Shown piece after piece: positions 11,487 to 21,200 of a stretch of DNA of 64,000 nt (position 1 is the first letter of the stretch; each line of letters opens with the position of its first letter). The notes under the pieces were generated by a model. It had not been told where the DNA came from. It saw nothing but the letters and a program-made list of their open reading frames with translations, and made no database searches. The position numbers were made by a program, and so were the translations under genes. Origin of the DNA: Ilyonectria destructans. Lineage: Eukaryota; Ascomycota; Sordariomycetes; Hypocreales; Nectriaceae. The stretch covers positions 62,001 to 126,000 of the forward strand of contig JAHEWK010000041.1 of NCBI GenBank assembly GCA_020740775.1, given 5' to 3'.

Positions 11487-12120
11487 TTATCTTCTCCTGG
11501 GTCCAATTTCGTCCAAGATGGCCTTAGCATAGGCGGCAGCCATTGCAGCAGCATACGGTTTCCATTTGTCATTATTATGTTCGTCGCCGTAGTTGCAAAC
11601 CCCTCGAATAACGCCTACGGGAATGCAATCCATAACCTCAGCAGCGCCCATCTCGAGGCCGATGATGTTGTGCTCGTCTCTCAGCTCATTCCGTTTCTGG
11701 GCATTCTTCGTCAGATCTTCTCCTGAGCCTATGGGTCCGTACCACACTCGAGTCCTCTTGGAATCTGGCCTTCGTTCCCGTCCCACCAGGCACTTTGCCC
11801 CGCCGCTGTCAATTTGGTAGAGCGCATCGTGCTCTTGTCCAGGGTCGATGAATGTGCCGTTGGGGTGCTCTTTGTCTTTGATATGCCCGTAATACGCTAA
11901 AAACGTGTCTTTACGATCGAGTTTGATGCTGCCGATGGCTGATGCGACAATTGTTTCCGTTCTGGCCAATGGAGGAAAGAGCCGAACCCAATCTTGGCCT
12001 GTCTTCTTGCCTAGGTCATAGGCTATAAGTCCCCGACTTTCGCCCTTAGGCATGCTCACGAGAACATCGCCAAGACGGATATCGAGCGGCATATTGGGGA
12101 GTCCACTCGCAACACCGACC
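11487..12120 (-). pseudogene. Nucleoside phosphorylase (PNP_UDP) domain gene, 5' part lost to a LINE
   Basis: About 210 residues of a purine/uridine phosphorylase-fold domain are readable, from LVGVASGLPN...DIRLGDVLVSMP through the C-terminal helix (AAAMAAAYAKAILDEIGPRRR). The segment IGLEMGAAEVMD corresponds to the family's EMEAAG substrate-binding block with Glu replaced by Gly, followed by PVGVIRGVCNYGDEHNNDKW, typical of fungal PNP_UDP domains at the N-terminus of NLR-like STAND proteins. The N-terminal third of the domain is missing: at 12121 the reading passes directly into LINE copy 1. No NACHT, NB-ARC or ankyrin part follows; the stop comes right after the domain, so this was either a stand-alone domain protein or an exon of a longer gene. 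It is probably non-functional. Confidence 0.8.
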
Positions 12121-15090
12121 AAATACTTGAAACCTGGAAAAGACATCATGAACAACAGGGTACCCCCTTTGAAGAGGCAAAATACTTGAAACCTGGAAAA
12201 GACATCATGAACAACAGGGTACCCCCTTTGAAGAGGCAAGACGGTTCCACCACGAAAGATAGGGTGGAGCAGGCAGAGGAGCTGTTTAGCACGTTCTTCC
12301 CGCCGTTGCCGGCCAGGATTGAAGATGAAGGTGACCGACCGCAACGGAGGGAAGTGCACATGCCAGACCTCACCATGGAGGAAGTTGAAGGAAAAGTGCT
12401 AGCAGCGAAACCTTGGAAAGCGCCTGGAGAGGATGGTCTGCCAGCAATGGTGTGGAAACAGCTTTGGCCAGTGGTTAGATACCGCGTCTTGCACCTCTTC
12501 GACTCATCCCTCAGGGATGGTGTGGTACCCCACCAATGGAGGAGTGCGAAGATCATCCCGCTAAAGAAAGCAGACAAGGGAGACTACACAGTGGCCAAGG
12601 CATGGAGACCGATATCGCTGCTGTCAACACTGGGCAAGATACTCGAGGCAGTCGTTGCAGAGCGGATATCCTATGTTGTGGAGAGCTATGGACTGCTGCC
12701 CGCAAACCACTTCGGGGCAAGGAAGCGAAGGTCAGCCGAACAAGCACTGATACTGCTGCAGGAGCAGATCTATAAGGCATGGAGGGCCGGCAGGGTGCTC
12801 AGTCTAATCAGTTTCGACGTCAAAGGCGCTTACAATGGAGTGTTCAAAGAACGACTACTGGAGAGGCTGAAGGCGAGAGGCATACCTGGTGGACTGGTGA
12901 GATGGATTGACGCCTTCTGCTCTGGACGAATGGCCACCGTGGTGGTAAATGGGCACACGTCACAGCTACGGGAGTTGCCACAGGCAGGTCTCCCGCAAGG
13001 ATCACCGCTGTCGCCGGTGTTGTTCCTGTTCTTCAATGCAGATTTGGTGCAGAGAAGAATCAACGCAAGAGGTGGCTCGATGGCATTCGTGGACGACTAC
13101 TCAGCCTGGGTGGTGGGACCAACAGCGGAGGAGAATCGAGCCGGCATCCAATCAATTATAGACGAAGCACTGGGCTGGGAAAGACGGAGCGGTGCGACGT
13201 TCAACGGAGACAAAACGGCCATCGTGCATTTCACGGGAAACGCCGCGCGTACCAGCGACAAACCGTTCATGATCAAAGGAAAAGTAGTCAAACCAAAAGC
13301 GAGCGCCAAGATCCTGGGAGTGGTCATGGACGCGAAACTGCGGTACAAGGAACACATAGCTAGAGCCGCCGCAAAGGGGCTCTCGGCTGCTATGTGTTTG
13401 AGAAGACTGAAAATGCTGTCACCGCGGACGGCGAGACAACTGTTCGTAGCAACAGTAGCTCCCACCATGGACTATGCGTCCAGCGTGTGGACGCACTCAT
13501 GTGGCATTAGAGAAGCTGCTTGGCTGGACAAGGCACAGATGGTCGGAGCACAGGCGATCACGGGAGCTTTCCGGACCGTCGCAACGGCGGTGGCAGAGGC
13601 CGAAGCTAGCATCCAATCGGTGCAAGAACGGCATGCGCAAGCGGCAACAAGGTTTTGGATCAACCTCCGGACCCTTCCCAGGACACACCCGTTGGCGACA
13701 CTGAAAGTGAAAGTGTGTCGCCGATTCGTATCGCCGATGCAGAGGATTGCTCAAGTACAAGGGGAAACAGCCACTGAACGAATGGAGATCATTCGGGAGT
13801 ACGCGTTACCACCATGGCGAGACCGTATCCCGGTGTCGTGCGACCCTGACCGGGAGAGAGCGGTGGAAGAAGCAAAGAGGGTGGATGGCATAGTCATTGC
13901 CACCTGCTCCTCGCAGAGAAGGGGCATGGTAGGCATGGGAGGTGTCGTACGAGACACGGCGATCAATAACGATGACGAGGTAGTGGCCAGCTACTCCATC
14001 ACTCTCGGATTGACGGAGGAGCTGAACCTATACATCGCCGAGCTGGGAGCTATAGAGATGGTATTGAGATGTATGCCGTCTGGACTCTGCCGGCGGGATA
14101 TGACTGTCATGACGAGCAGCCGCTCCGCACTAGAAGTCATACGGCGGCCACGACAACAATCCGGCCAACAGATCATACGGCAAATATACGACCATATCAA
14201 GCGTCTCGAAGACGAGGGCCACTCTCTCCGGATGTTGTGGGTTCCAGCAGGAGAAGAGGATTTCGCGCTGGGAACAAAAGCCAAAGCAGCAGCGCGGAAG
14301 GCCACAGAAGGAGAATGCAGACCAGACGTGCCACCACATCTAGCAAGATCCACAAGGATAAGACTAGCGATAACCAAGCAGCGGCAAACAAGAACACTAC
14401 CAGAAAGAGTCGGGAAATACTCGAAGCAGATAGACACGGCACTGCCAAGCAAGCATACCCGTACTCTATATGACCCGCTGAAGAGGAAGGAAGCAGACGT
14501 ACTGTCGCAGCTCCGCACCGGAATGGCGAGACTTAACAGCTTTCTGTGCAAGATAGGAGCAATGGAATCGGACACTTGCGAATGCGGGCAAGCATCAGAG
14601 ACAGTGGAACACTTCCTATTCCGCTGCACAAAATGGACCGCGCAACGAGAAGGCATGCTGCGATGCTCACAGACAAAGATGGGAAACCTATCATACTTCC
14701 TGGGAGGAAAGGCGGCGTCTGACGGTGACAAATGGGCGCCAGACATGCGGGCAGTACGGGCGACGATCAAATTTGCCATTGCAACGGGAAGGCTTGACAT
14801 GGACCAGAAGCCTCAGGCACACTAATTATTCAGATTGAATCCTACTAACATCATACAGTCTCATTTTGGCAGACCGTGCTTCAGCTGCTGAGGATAGGAT
14901 GCTGAACACTTGGAGAAATTGGCCTTCAAGCAGGCCTGTCACTGCATATACATCAGATTGGACCAGTCAGTAAAGTGAAATTGTGGGGCTTCGGGTGATT
15001 ATGGAAGAACCGTACGAAACGAAAATAGCTTAGCGCAAAGGCCCTCTGGGGTGTGTCCCCCCGGGCGAAATAAAATCCATCCATCCATCC
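12121..15090 (+). mobile_element. LINE retrotransposon copy 1 (Tad1/I-like), 5'-truncated
   Basis: It begins abruptly inside ORF2, in the linker between endonuclease and reverse transcriptase, and runs to a complete 3' end. The first 59 bases (12121-12179) are repeated at once (12180-12238), a direct duplication at the 5' junction. The 3' UTR holds the conserved block (about 14869-14942), a GGGG-TGTGT-CCCC hairpin at 15048-15060, CCGGGCGAAATAAA and an (ATCC)n tail ending at 15090. It is nearly identical to copy 2, which lies in the opposite orientation, so the insertion is recent. It truncates the PNP_UDP gene. Confidence 0.93.
12186..14825 (+). pseudogene. LINE ORF2 fragment: reverse transcriptase, RNase H-like, zinc knuckle
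   Basis: This is an uninterrupted frame of 879 codons, but it lacks the whole endonuclease domain, so it is a truncated ORF2. The order is: RT fingers (KAPGEDGLPAMVWKQLWPVV), RT palm with FDVKGAYNGV, PQGSPLSPVLFLFF and the catalytic AFVDDYSAW, thumb, then an RNase H-like segment (YIAELGAIEMVL) and a C-terminal CxC-x7-H-x4-C knuckle (CECGQASETVEHFLFRC). The frame's own ATG lies inside truncated sequence and is not a natural start. The protein could in principle still be made from a read-in transcript. Confidence 0.9.
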
Positions 15091-15447
15091 AGAGACCTCC
15101 GCTTGCTGTTGGAGGAAACTTGTCAAGGGCAAGGATCACAACCATCGTGAATAACTTCACGGTCAGCGTGATCGCTACGCCATACCTAGCGTCAGGCAAC
15201 AGCCTGGTGCCTATGAGATCGGCAGACTGAACATAGGTATAAGAGACCGACTCTCGTCGCTCCTTTAGATAGAAGAGGAGGCACTTAATTATTTTAGTTC
15301 TCAATCTATACTGATCTTTTGTTCGATGTCTGTATTTATGTTTCAGTGCTAGGTTGACTAAGTTGACACAACTCCACAACTGCGGTTCTCAGGGGCTGCC
15401 ACCAGCGGCTTCCCAGGCGAATAAAAACCTACCTACCTACCTACTAG
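15091..15447 (+). repeat. Probable 3' end remnant of another LINE
   Basis: The segment ends in CCCAGGCGAATAAAAACC followed by four CTAC/CCTA units (about 15432-15447), the same architecture (GGGCGRAATAAA plus short tail repeat) as the LINE copies, but with different upstream sequence. No coding sense is recognised. It lies directly before the MULE gene. Confidence 0.5.
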
Positions 15448-15458
15448 ATTTATTGATT

Positions 15459-17750
15459 ATGATGACCCAACTGTCGATTGAAGCAGTTACGTCCTTTCCT
15501 GAGGATTGCCTTCCTCTAGAATGCGATTATGAATCGCGTGATGCCCTATTCCAGGCTATTAATGTATGGGCGGCACCCAGAGGATATGCGTTCACAATTG
15601 GGAGATCTTCGCGCTCAACTAGCGGCAGGCAGATTGTTATATACGCATGTGATAGATGGTGCCGTCCTCCTAGTGCCTTAAGGGATCGCCAGCGTAAGAC
15701 TACTACCCGAGGCACTAACTGTTTGTTCTCTATTATCGCTAAGGAATCACTGGATAAGACTACTTGGTCCTTAAGGTATCGCCCGGATAGACGATTTGCC
15801 GTATATAACTACGAGCCAAGCCAGGATCCATCTGCTCATCCAGCACACCGGAAACTATCTAGTGAGGAGAAGTCTACGGTTGCGAGCCTTGCAAATGCCG
15901 GGGTTCCTCCTAAGGATATCAGGACCTATATCCGTCAGAACTCCGATTTAATTGCAACTCAGCAAGATATCTACAATCGTATTGCAGATAGCAAATGGGA
16001 TCTCTGCGAAGGCCAGAGCACTATCCATGCCCTAGCTAATCAGCTAGATAAGGAAGGGTTCTGGAACCGGATGCAGCTTGATCTAGATGGCCGGGTAACA
16101 GCAGTCTTATTCGCTCATCCCGACTCATTGGTATACCTTCAGGCTTACCCAGATCTGCTCTTTTTGGACTGCATATACAAGACGAACAAATACGGGATGC
16201 TGCTCCTCGATATGATCGGTGTTGATGCCTGCCAGCGATCCTTCTGTATCGCCTTTGCATTCTTGAGCGGCGAGACTGAGGAGGACTATATCTGGGCCCT
16301 GGACCGGCTCAGGTCTATGTATGAGCTCTGCGGCACAAGACTTCTATCTGTTATCCTAATAGATCGCTGTATAGCTTGTATGAATGCCGTATCTCGCTGC
16401 TTTCCATCTGCAATCTCGCTCCTATGCCTCTGGCATGCCAACAAGGCAGTCCTTCGCTACTGCCAGCCAACCTTCGTACGCCACCAGCAAGGATCAGAGG
16501 CCTACCAACAAAGCCTTGATGATTGGAATGAGTTTTTTAGTCATTGGCATTCAATCATGAGATCAATAGACGAGGAAACCTTCGATCAGCGCGTCAAAGA
16601 GCTTGAAAAGCGCTACCTACCGCAATATCTCGAAGAGGTTGGTTATATTAAGACCAATTGGCTTGATCTTTACAAGGAAAAGCTTGTTAAGGCTTGGGTT
16701 GATCAGCACGCCCATTTTGGCAATGTGGTTACCTCACGGGTTGAGGGTATCCACGGGCTGCTGAAGAGCCATCTCAAGACATCTACGCTAGATCTCTTCG
16801 AGGCTTGGAGGGCTATGAAGAATGCACTGCTCAATCAGCTAGCTGAGCTACGATATAACCAAGCTAAGCAGCAAATCCGGATACCAGTTGAGCTCTCCGG
16901 GTCACTATACAGTGCTGTACGTGGCTGGATATCTCATGAGGCTTTACGGAAGGTCGAAGAACAGCGAAAGCGGCTCTTAGAAGGAGACCTACCTAGCTGT
17001 ACCGGATCTTTTTCTCGGTCTCAAGGGCTCCCTTGCGCTCATACACTCAAGGATCTACAAGAACAAGGTCAACCCCTTCGCCTGGAGCATTTCCACACAC
17101 AATGGCACCTGAACCGCAGTGGCACTCATCAGTTGCTGCTAGAGCCTTGTCATCGATCTGATCGGATAACTGCTGGCTCAACTAGACCGCAATCAAGCAC
17201 TCGGCGGGAGCCTAGTGCATTCGAAGCAGTTGAGGCAGCAACACGGACAAGAGCACAGCCTAAATGCAGCAAATGCCACACACTAGGTCATACAATGGCT
17301 TCAAAGTCATGCCCTTTGCGGCACGCGGAGCTTTTGCAACGGGCAGCAATAGCGGCGCCGGCAACAACAGAGGCACCGGCAGCAATAGCCATTCCGCCAA
17401 CAATAGCCGTTACATCAACAACGGCGCCGGCAGCAGCAGAGGCACCGGCAGCAGCAGCAGCGCTGGTACTGCGGTATGATGACCCACGGGCTATCTATCA
17501 GAGATATACTACAGCAAGAGAAGCTTGGTATAGAGCGCAGCCTCGCGGCAGCATCAAGACTAACCAGCAGTATCGGAAGGCGATGGGTCTGCCTTTACGA
17601 TATAGCAAAGCTGACTACGACTGGTGCCTCGACTGGAAGCAAATGACCAAGCGCTGTATAACGCCAACAGGCTCTCGGGAATGGATCAAAGAGGAGATGA
17701 TGGCCTATATTGACTGGGATAAATTAGAGAATGACTGTCTTGACACCTAG
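15459..17750 (+). CDS. MULE-type transposase with C-terminal zinc knuckle
   Basis: About 763 codons from the ATG at 15459 (or 15462); the open frame extends upstream to 15354, but there it translates a LINE tail. Residues ~15-120 form a FAR1/WRKY-GCM1-like DNA-binding region (NVWAAPRGYAF...YACDRW). The MULE catalytic core follows: first Asp in LFLDCIYKTNKYGM, second in LIDRCIACMNAV with the downstream LCLWHANK motif, and Glu in TSRVEGIHGLLKSHL, so the DDE triad looks complete. A degenerate SWIM-like region (GLPCAHTLKDL) is followed by a CCHC knuckle (CSKCHTLGHTMASKSC), an Ala/Pro/Thr repeat tract coded by GCA/ACA-rich DNA at about 17340-17470, and a conserved-looking 90-residue tail. No terminal inverted repeats are seen within the flanking 150-350 bases. 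The gene sits between two inverted LINE copies. Confidence 0.88.
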   Translation: MMTQLSIEAVTSFPEDCLPLECDYESRDALFQAINVWAAPRGYAFTIGRSSRSTSGRQIVIYACDRWCRPPSALRDRQRKTTTRGTNCLFSIIAKESLDKTTWSLRYRPDRRFAVYNYEPSQDPSAHPAHRKLSSEEKSTVASLANAGVPPKDIRTYIRQNSDLIATQQDIYNRIADSKWDLCEGQSTIHALANQLDKEGFWNRMQLDLDGRVTAVLFAHPDSLVYLQAYPDLLFLDCIYKTNKYGMLLLDMIGVDACQRSFCIAFAFLSGETEEDYIWALDRLRSMYELCGTRLLSVILIDRCIACMNAVSRCFPSAISLLCLWHANKAVLRYCQPTFVRHQQGSEAYQQSLDDWNEFFSHWHSIMRSIDEETFDQRVKELEKRYLPQYLEEVGYIKTNWLDLYKEKLVKAWVDQHAHFGNVVTSRVEGIHGLLKSHLKTSTLDLFEAWRAMKNALLNQLAELRYNQAKQQIRIPVELSGSLYSAVRGWISHEALRKVEEQRKRLLEGDLPSCTGSFSRSQGLPCAHTLKDLQEQGQPLRLEHFHTQWHLNRSGTHQLLLEPCHRSDRITAGSTRPQSSTRREPSAFEAVEAATRTRAQPKCSKCHTLGHTMASKSCPLRHAELLQRAAIAAPATTEAPAAIAIPPTIAVTSTTAPAAAEAPAAAAALVLRYDDPRAIYQRYTTAREAWYRAQPRGSIKTNQQYRKAMGLPLRYSKADYDWCLDWKQMTKRCITPTGSREWIKEEMMAYIDWDKLENDCLDT

Positions 17751-17914
17751 GTAGCTGATGAGATAGTAGTGCAACCCTTTTCGAGCAGACGAGGGACGGG
17801 CGAGATCTGGAGAGCATGTGAGAAGGATATCGAGGAGCAGCAGGCATTTTATTCAGTCATGTAGCCATATCTCCTTTGTAGTTGTATTGTTGAATTGGAA
17901 TTCGTTATGCCTAC

Positions 17915-17959
17915 ATTTGATTTGATTTGATTTTATTCCGCCCGGGGGGACACACCCCA
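17915..17959 (-). mobile_element. Extremely 5'-truncated LINE 3' end
   Basis: In the minus-strand sense this is only TATGGGGTGTGTCCCCCCGG plus GCGGAATAAAA and a tail of AAATC units. It abuts the end of LINE copy 2, giving two LINE 3' ends in tandem. It includes the same GGGG-TGTGT-CCCC hairpin (17946-17958). Confidence 0.8.
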
Positions 17960-18223
17960 TAGGTAAGGTAAGGATTTTATTTCGCCCGGGGGGACACACC
18001 CCAGAGGGCCTTTGCGCTAAGCTATTTTCGTTTCGTATGGTTCTTCCATAATCACCCGAAGCCCCACAATTTCACTTTACTGACTGGTCCAATCTGATGT
18101 ATATGCAGTGACAGGCCTGCTTGAAGGCCAATTTCTCCAAGTGTTCAGCATCCTATCCTCAGCAGCTGAAGCACGGTCTGCCAAAATAGACTGTATGATG
18201 TTAGTAGGATTCAATCTGAATAA

Positions 18224-21200
18224 TTAGTGTGCCTGAGGCTTCTGGTCCGTGTCAAGCCTCCCCGTTGCAATGGCAAATTTGATCGTCGCCCGTACTGCCC
18301 GCATGTCTGGCGCCCATTTGTCACCGTCAGACGCCGCCTTTCCTCCCAGGAAGTATGATAGGTTTCCCATCTTTGTCTGTGAGCATCGCAACATGCCTTC
18401 CCGTTGCGCGGTCCATTTTGCGCAGCGGAATAGGAAGTGTTCCACTGTCTCTGATGCTAGCCCGCATTCGCAAGTGTCCGATTCTATCGTTCCTATCTTG
18501 CACAGAAAGCTGTTAAGTCTCACCATTCCGGTGCGGAGCTGTGATAATACGTCTGCTTCCTTCCTCTTCAGCGGGTCATATAGAGTACGGGTATGCTTGC
18601 CTGGTAGTGCTGTATCTATCTGCTTCGAGTATTTCCCGACTCTTTCTGGTAGTGTTCTTGTTTGCCGCTGCTTGGTTATCGCTAGTCTTATCCTTGTGGA
18701 TCTTGCTAGATGCGGTGGCACATCTGGTCTGCATTCTCCTTCTGTGGCCTTCCGCGCTGCTGCTTTGGCTTTTGTTCCCAGCGCGAAATCCTTTTCTCCT
18801 GCTGGAACCCACAACATCCGGAGAGAGTGGCCCTCGTTTTCGAGACGCTTGATATGGTCGTATATTTGCCGTATGATCTGTTGGCCGGATTGTTGTCGTG
18901 GCCGCCGTATGACTTCTAGTGCGGAGCGGCTGCTCGTCATGACAGTCATATCCCGCCGGCAGAGTCCAGACGGCATACATCTCAATACCATCTCTATAGC
19001 TCCCAGCTCGGCGATGTATAGGTTCAGCTCCTCCGTCAATCCGAGAGTGATGGAGTAGCTGGCCACTACCTCGTCATCGTTATTGATCGCCGTGTCTCGT
19101 ACGACACCTCCCATGCCTACCATGCCCCTTCTCTGCGAGGAGCAGGTGGCAATGACTATGCCATCCACCCTCTTTGCTTCTTCCGCCGCTCTCTCCCGGT
19201 CAGGGTCGCACGACACCGGGATACGGTCTCGCCATGGTGGTAACGCGTACTCCCGAATGATCTCCATTCGTTCAGTGGCTGTTTCCCCTTGTACTTGAGC
19301 AATCCTCTGCATCGGCGATACGAATCGGCGACACACTTTCACTTTCAGTGTCGCCAACGGGTGTGTCCTGGGAAGGGTCCGGAGGTTGATCCAAAACCTT
19401 GTTGCAGCTTGCGCATGCCGTTCTTGCACCGATTGGATGCTAGCTTCGGCCTCTGCCACCGCCGTTGCGACGGTCCGGAAAGCTCCCGTGATCGCTTGTG
19501 CTCCGACCATCTGTGCCTTGTCCAGCCAAGCAGCTTCTCTAATGCCACATGAGTGCGCCCACACGCTGGACGCATAGTCCATGGTGGGAGCTACTGTTGC
19601 TACGAACAGTTGTCTCGCCGTCCGCGGTGACAGCATTTTCAGTCTTCTCAAACACATAGCAGCCGAGAGCCCCTTTGCGGCGGCTCTAGCTATGTGTTCC
19701 TTGTACCGCAGTTTCGCGTCCATGACCACTCCCAGGATCTTGGCGCTCGCTTTTGGTTTGACTACTTTTCCTTTGATCATGAACGGTTTGTCGCTGGTAC
19801 GCGCGGCGTTTCCCGTGAAATGCACGATGGCCGTTTTGTCTCCGTTAAACGTCGCACCGCTCCGTCTTTCCCAGCCCAGTGCTTCGTCTATAATTGATTG
19901 GATGCCGGCTCGATTCTCCTCCGCTGTTGGTCCCACCACCCAGGCTGAGTAGTCGTCCACGAATGCCATCGAGCCACCTCTTGCGTTGATTCTTCTCTGC
20001 ACCAAATCTGCATTGAAGAACAGGAACAACACCGGCGACAGCGGTGATCCTTGCGGGAGACCTGCCTGTGGCAACTCCCGTAGCTGTGACGTGTGCCCAT
20101 TTACCACCACGGTGGCCATTCGTCCAGAGCAGAAGGCGTCAATCCATCTCACCAGTCCACCAGGTATGCCTCTCGCCTTCAGCCTCTCCAGTAGTCGTTC
20201 TTTGAACACTCCATTGTAAGCGCCTTTGACGTCGAAACTGATCAGACTGAGCACCCTGCCGGCCCTCCATGCCTTATAGATCTGCTCCTGCAGCAGTATC
20301 AGTGCTTGTTCGGCTGACCTTCGCTTCCTTGCCCCGAAGTGGTTTGCGGGCAGCAGTCCATAGTTCTCCACAACATAGGATATCCGCTCTGCAACGACTG
20401 CCTCGAGTATCTTGCCCAGTGTTGACAGCAGCGATATCGGTCTCCATGCCTTGGCCACTGTGTAGTCTCCCTTGTCTGCTTTCTTTAGCGGGATGATCTT
20501 CGCACTCCTCCATTGGTGGGGTACCACACCATCCCTGAGGGATGAGTCGAAGAGGTGCAAGACACGGTATTTAACCACTGGCCAAAGCTGTTTCCACACC
20601 ATTGCTGGCAGACCATCCTCTCCAGGCGCTTTCCAAGGTTTCGCTGATAGCACTTTTCCTTCAACTTCCTCCATGGTGAGGTCTGGCATGTGCACTTCCC
20701 TCCGTTGCGGTCGGTCACCTTCATCTTCAATCCTGGCCGGCAACGGCGGGAAGAACGTGCTGAACAGCTCCTCTGCCTGCTCCACCCTATCTTCCGTGGT
20801 GGAGCCGTCTTGTTTCTTCAAAGGGGGTACCCTGTCGTCCATGATGTCCTTTCCAGGTTTCAAGTATTTGGCCGCCTTCCATATGTTGATATCTTCTGCC
20901 AGGAAATCGTCCCAGTGCAGTTTCTTCTGTTTCCGGATGGCATCATGGTACTCCTTGGATGCTTCCTTGGCCCGTCTTTCCAGGTCGTGCCTCATCTGAC
21001 CTGCTCGCCGCTGTACCCTGGCCTGATTCCGCCAGAACGTATACACCTGCCGAAGTCTTGTCAAATCCTTCGTCCACCAGCGCTTCGCGTACGGTACTGG
21101 TTGTGCTCGGGGCGTCAGCTCGTGGATCGCCTCGAGGACGACCCTCATTAACTGGTCTGTCTGTTCCTGCACGCCGACAGTCCAGGGAAGCTCTCGGAGA

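Noticed and set aside
13991..14800. 269-codon antisense frame in LINE copy 1 (and its twin at 18249-19058)
   Set aside because: Occurs in both copies because the copies are near identical; no domain; opposite to the RT/RNase H frame.
14999..15379. 126-codon minus-strand frame
   Set aside because: Runs through LINE tail sequence and has no domain; considered as the missing N-terminus of the PNP_UDP gene but the text does not match the family.
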